Origin: Tolypeutes matacus
Lineage: Eukaryota; Chordata; Mammalia; Cingulata; Chlamyphoridae
Assembly (NCBI GenBank): GCA_026826555.1
Contig: JAKSZT010053928.1
Span: 4,796,024 to 4,860,023, forward strand
DNA length: 64,000 nucleotides
Reading direction: 5' to 3'
Under the pieces are notes generated by a model. The model ran no database searches, was not told the DNA's origin, and worked only from the letters and a program-made list of their open reading frames with translations. This document shows, one piece after another, positions 59,190 through 64,000 of this stretch. Position numbers and translations under genes: made by a program. Every line of letters begins with the position of its first letter. The first letter of the stretch is position 1.

Positions 59190-61232
59190 GTATCCATCCT
59201 CCCCTTCTCCCTTAGTAATAGTACACGGCTGATTGGAATAAAGAGCATTTTTCCAGCCCTTCTTGCAGGTACTAGAGCCAATGGAATGTAAGTGCAAGTA
59301 TTGTACACAATTTTCAAGAGGTGTCATTAAAGGGTCATGCTTTTTTCCCCTTCCTCCTTTCTGCTGGCTGGAATGTGGATGAGATGACTGGCATTTGAGC
59401 AATAATCTTGCACCTTAAAGTAGAACGTGTGAGGATATTGTAGCACTGTGATAAGAAGAGGCCTGCTCTCTGCCCATGACATGAAGCCACCAAATCAGCT
59501 CTGGACTGCCACTTCCATATTCTTTAACATGTAAGAGAAATGAGCTTCTATTTATTTAAGCCATTGTTAAACATGAATCCTAAAGATTTCTTTATACTCA
59601 CAGAATGTACTTAATTTAACTGATACAGATTGCAGCAAAGCAATCCCCCCCAAAGTTTCCCATTTTGGGTAATATGCCTTATCTTTCAGGAAGTGCTTTG
59701 TTCCCCCCCCCAAATCTGAATTATTTAAAATAATAAATGATTATTTATTTAAGAAGTTCACAATGGCGGGAATGCCACTGAAGCCTCTGAGGTCTGAGGA
59801 AATCGTGGGGTGATCAGGAAGGGCACTCATGAGCTTGGGCTGCTGTCGTATCTGTCAGGGGTTCAAATAAGTCACATTTGAAAATGTGGTTATTTGTTGT
59901 TTCCTTAAAAGACAAATGTTCTTCATAGTTATATGTGTGTGTATTTTTCCTTGTCTTCTGAGACTTGACTTATATAAATAATCCTTGGGTCTTTTTTTTC
60001 CCTTTTTAACTTTCAGAACTTTTTCTAAGTAAATACTCTAATTACTCAGCTAAGTGATAAATGTTTTCCTGGCACTGCCTAAATTTATTATGTAGCACCC
60101 AAGAACAATCACTTAGATTTTATAATTCCCTTAATAAAGAATTAATTGAGTACATCTTTTTGACTAGAGTAATTTATTTAGTGTTAGAATTTTTGAGAAA
60201 GTAATTTTTATTTGTGCTCACAACAATGTAATTAGTGACAGTCATTTTACTCTAAAGAAGGGTTTTGGAAGGGCCTTTTTTAAAAAAGGTATCATTTATT
60301 AGAGTAGAGCATATGAGAGAAACTCTTTGTCCAGGACAATAGTGTTCTAGCCTTGTTAGTGTCTTATTCTGTATAAATGTGCCTAATTGTCACAGTTGCT
60401 AAACAGAACACATCCTACTGAGTATGATCATTTAGCTGTGAGGAGGCATAATAGCAGTTGCACCCAAAATTTGCAGCAATTTTACATGTTCTTTCTGCAT
60501 AATTTTTTTTTCTTGTTGCCAAAGGCGCTGAGGAAGTGCCGCTGTTTTTCCCATTGTCAGGGGCAGCTGTCTCTCTGTGCTGAGGCTGTGCACCCACCAA
60601 CCAGGCAGATGGTGGATGGTGGCTGAGGCATGTCTTCTGTGCACAGGGTGCACTTAGCTGGCTCTGGGGAGCACAGCTGCCAGGCTGTTAGGATGGTGAC
60701 GACCAGGCGCCACCTGCATTTTAGACACGGGAGAACTTGTACAGAGCCATGTGCTCCAAAGGGTGCTTGGGGTCTTTGGAGCATTGAATAGGCACTTGCA
60801 TATTCAAACTTCCAGAGCTGTGTGAAAATATGGATTTCTGTTAATTAGAATTTTGGATAGGAATCAGGCAGGAGGTGTGTTGCAAGGACTAGGGGAAACC
60901 GTTCTGCCAGATCTGCATGTTGATGTATTCCTGACAGGAGAGAAGAGGGGGAGTAAGGTAAAAGAAATCTCCCTGATCCTAGGAGCTGTGGCTTGACCCT
61001 CCAAGGAAGGCTGCAGTAGTTCAATGGGGAAACCAAAATTATGGAAGATGGCTATGGTTCTGTATTTTCTTATTGTCACGTTTGGCCCACAAGGCATGGC
61101 TTCAGTTGTGTTACTCCCCTCTCCCTCGTGCTCCGTCCATTGTTCTCTAGAGCAGACATTTAGGTTTAAACCAGATATGTGTCTCTGTGCATGGTTTGGG
61201 AATGTGATGGAGGGTGTATGAGTATAGGCCAG
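59190..61232. other. Non-coding stretch, partly repetitive
   Basis: Positions 59270-59640 resemble an old interspersed repeat ('tcctttctgctggctggaat', 'agctctggactgcca', then 'ttatttaagccattgtta'). The family is unnamed. The remainder shows no supported gene. Confidence 0.35.
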
Positions 61233-61731
61233 TGTGGCAGTTTGATGTAATTATGAATTCCAAGAATATAATTGGATCATGCTTGTAAACTGATCTGTTA
61301 ATCTGGGTATGATTAGGTTAGGATTAGGGCATTGAGCCCCACCCCTTAGTGGGTGGGGAATTGAATATAAAAGGCAAGGCAAAGGACAGTTGAAACAGTC
61401 TTTTGAGAAGCAGTTTTGATGTTGGAAAGAAGGCCCCAGGAGAAGAGAAGCAAGCCATTCGCCTGATCGTCTACAGCTGACCTTGTGGAGGAAACAGGAG
61501 CTAAGTCCTGAGAGAAACGCAGCCCCGGGAAGAGAGGAACCCAGAAGCCTGAACCCTGGCAAACGCTGGCAGCTGTCTTGCTCCAACATGTGGCAATGAA
61601 CATTGGTGAGAGAAGAAACTTAACGCTTTATGGCCTGGTATCTGTGGACTTCTACCCCAAATAAATACCCTTTATAAAGACCAACCCAGTTTTGGTATTT
61701 CGCATTAGCACCCCTTTGGCTGACTAATACA
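61233..61731 (+). mobile_element. Solo LTR, ERVL-like
   Basis: The 499-bp element starts TGTGGCAGTTTGATG and ends GACTAATACA, with flanking 5-mers GCCAG (61228-61232) and GTCAG (61732-61736). AATAAA lies at 61660-61665 in a CCCCAAATAAATACCC context, followed by 'ccagttttggtatttcgc' to the end. The retroposed copy at 15761-16213 shares the polyadenylation region. No internal viral genes are adjacent. Confidence 0.8.
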
Positions 61732-61739
61732 GTCAGTTC

Positions 61740-63933
61740 CTAGGGTGGGGGTGAGAGGAGAGGGTAGGGAAAACAACCAGAACCACGGGAAGGCACCCCT
61801 AGCATGCAAAGGCATTGAGCTCATTCACCACCTCTTGAAATCAAAGCGATCCATTGCTACTTTTATCACCCCAAACTGACACAGCACGCTACTGGCCCAC
61901 CACTAACTCTTTGCCAACCTTAATAGCTTACCTAATCAGAGCTGTAACTTACGCATGTTAGAGAAAAGTTAGTTTCATATTTTATACTGTTCTATGAAGC
62001 AAGTTCCACCTTTTGTTTGGTTTATAATATTGTGCATTTAGGTAAAGTACCACTCATATTCCAGGACTGAAGTATCAAAAAATTGGCCAGTCAGTCAGAA
62101 AACAGTACTTGTGATGACATATATTTGAGGAGGCCACATAGAATTTGCATCTGATAAGTCTTAGGACAGTGCTTTACTACCTTTTGAGAGCTTTTACAGT
62201 TAATTATTATTAACTGTAATTATTTTTTTGATTCACTGACCCTATCAATTCTGCTTTTATGAGTTCTTAGGTTCAAAGAATTTGGAGCCACAAAGCATCC
62301 TGGGAACAATTTACTCATTAAAATTTTCTTTATATTAAAACAAAATAAAAGCAGCTGTTTCGGAGAATTCCATTACATTCTTGGAAATGATTCTAGATCT
62401 CATAGGCTCTCAAAAATACGTTTGCAGCCCCCTGCTTTAGACATGAAAATCAATTCTGGAAATTTCCTGGTTACATAGAATTATTGAATTTAGGAGGAAA
62501 GCCTTGGAAATTATGCCAGAGCAGAGGTAAAAAAATGATGGAGTGAAAATCTTGGAGGTGGGGCTTGGGGACCTTAAAGGGAAGGCAGAGAGAGACAGGC
62601 AATGGACTCGGGTTGGTGGTAAAAACCGGGCAGTGGCTGAAGAAGAGGAAACTACGTGGCCCTGCCCAGGAATGGGATGGTCCTCAGAAGGCCCATCTTG
62701 TGGTTGAGCATGAAGACTGGAGGTGACTCTCACTGCCCTCACTCAGGCTGTCTCCCCCAACACCCCACCCCTGCCCTCAGCCCTGCCTTGATGTCGCTCC
62801 CAGTGGGTGTTCCCTGTGAATCCGGGCCACAGCTTCGTCCTGACCATTCTCATTTTGAAAGTGTTGCTAACCTGGAGCAATACCTCAATGGCTTTCTTCT
62901 CTCAATCAACAGAAAACTGGGAATCGCAGCAATGGAGGTAAAACAGAAGCCCAGTCTTAAGGATTATGAGATACCAAACTGGGACATTTGAGGCACAGTT
63001 TACCCGTTTCTAACCAAATTAGCCACAGTTATGATTTACTGTGAGAAAGTCAGATCACATGCTTCAGGATTTAAATTGTTTTTTTTTAAGTAAAAAAAAA
63101 TTTTTTTATTGCTTTAGGATAATTTGATACCTTAGGTCAATGTTTAAGTAAAAAGATATAGGAAGCAAGCAATGGTTATTCAGCAGAGGATATGTTTAAA
63201 TACAGCATCAGGTTCTCCTGGTGCAGTTAAATACGATTTACTCAACAGAGATTATGTTGGCACGCGGCTCTTTTGGTCACGCCTCTGTGAACAGCAAGTT
63301 GCATTTCTTTGTGTGAGGCAATGACAATTGTCCATCTCCTGGCATGGAGAGAAGGAGGAGTCAATAGGTGGGTTTTTTTTTTTTTTTTTTTTGCTTGAAC
63401 TGAAAACCCCTGGCCAACAGAAGCCCTAAAGGAGGCAATTTTTGAGCATACTGTATTTCCATTGTTTGCTGGGTTTTTTGCTTTGTTTTGAGCATCTGTA
63501 ATGTATTTTAAAAATAGACCATGTGCCCTTGGTCTTAGAAGAGTCTATTTCAATGATGTGATGGAACTGTCAAGAAAGGGAGAGTTCGTTTATTTCAACT
63601 AGAGCATGTAATGTTGACTGTGTTTTATAATTTTTGTCACTTAACACATAGATGACACAATAAATTTGCTAGATAGTCTTAATAGACATTTGCATAGATG
63701 GCTAGTATGTGCACACAACATTCTTTAAACACTGAGTTTTTATATTGAGTATGAAAATTACTCTGTTGTTAAGTTTATGACCAAAATATCCAGTTAACTG
63801 AACCAACAATTCAATTTCTGTTTGGCTTGAAATGGACCCCACATGCCTACTTTGGAAGTGGCTGATTATTTCTTTGGGCTTGTGCTGACCTAGACCACAT
63901 CTTCTACAATCTTGTTTCCTGTCAGATGAAAGT
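61740..63933. other. Non-coding stretch
   Basis: No supported gene. A 16-18 base A-T hairpin-like stretch occurs near 62195-62220 and an oligo-T run at about 63371-63392. The open frame at 62656-62991 has no recognisable domain and no clear splice context. Confidence 0.4.
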
Positions 63934-63949
63934 GGTGTGTGTGTGTGTG

Positions 63950-64000
<51 letters not shown>
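63934..64000. repeat. Compound (GT)n(GA)n microsatellite, cut by window end
   Basis: About 8 GT units (63934-63950) pass through AT into more than 20 GA units that run to the last base of the window. Confidence 0.95.

Noticed and set aside
62656..62991. 111-codon frame considered as a further dynein exon
   Set aside because: The residues match no dynein block and the splice context is poor.
63934..64000. CRISPR-like or structured repeat at the window end
   Set aside because: It is a simple dinucleotide microsatellite.

Overview
The window is nuclear DNA from a placental mammal, most likely a xenarthran (armadillo, sloth or anteater). The clearest sign is the tRNA-derived SINE of the DAS type, present as three copies at 50325-50423, 50886-51012 and about 32030-32142. 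A second sign is a set of long A-tailed retroposons and LTRs whose sequence I associate with armadillo and sloth genomes. Older pan-mammalian repeats (L1M, L2, MIR, MER5A, MER20-like) fill much of the rest. Nothing bacterial, organellar or exogenous viral is visible. The exact species cannot be read from the sequence.

Gene content is sparse. Two plus-strand segments look like exons of one axonemal dynein heavy chain gene: a tail exon at 2425-2681 and a linker exon ending in the 'TIDVHARDVV' region at 54859-54990. They lie in the expected order and have consistent reading phase. However, the roughly 600 residues normally encoded between them were not found in the intervening 52 kb. The second exon has also lost core conserved residues and has GC rather than GT at its donor. 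The gene may therefore be decayed, or the missing exons may be too diverged for me to recognise. On the minus strand at about 17335-18295 lies an intronless, stop-containing coding relic with several N-glycosylation sequons, probably a processed pseudogene of a secreted or membrane protein I could not identify. I support no intact gene in the window.

Layout: 1-1508 L1 3' end; 2425-2681 dynein exon; 6.1-11.9 kb ancient MIR/MER5/L2/LTR/L1 debris; 15.0-16.2 kb a perfect hairpin and a retroposed LTR transcript; 17.3-18.3 kb the minus-strand pseudogene; 22.3-27.3 kb a long old minus-strand L1, interrupted by an LTR-like repeat and by an 869-bp retroposon; 27.7-28.2 kb L2; 30.9-31.7 kb an ERV relic with a protease motif; 31.8-32.9 kb L1M with a nested SINE; 33.9-34.6 kb another retroposon; 41.4-45.1 kb MER5A pieces, two solo LTRs and a MER20-like element; 46.5-47.2 kb L2 split by a hAT element with perfect TIRs and TSD; 48.0-49.6 kb a 1.6-kb A-tailed retroposon; 50.3-51.4 kb SINEs and a dimeric retroposon; 54.9 kb the second dynein exon; 56.5-61.7 kb hAT pieces and three solo LTRs; then mostly unannotated sequence ending in a GT/GA microsatellite.

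The strongest results are structural. Many insertions can be delimited to the base by target-site duplications: four L1-type insertions of one family, two SINEs, a retroposed LTR transcript, a tail-only insertion and a hAT element, with a shorter 4-bp duplication for one solo LTR. These give a readable history of nested insertion in this intronic or intergenic region.
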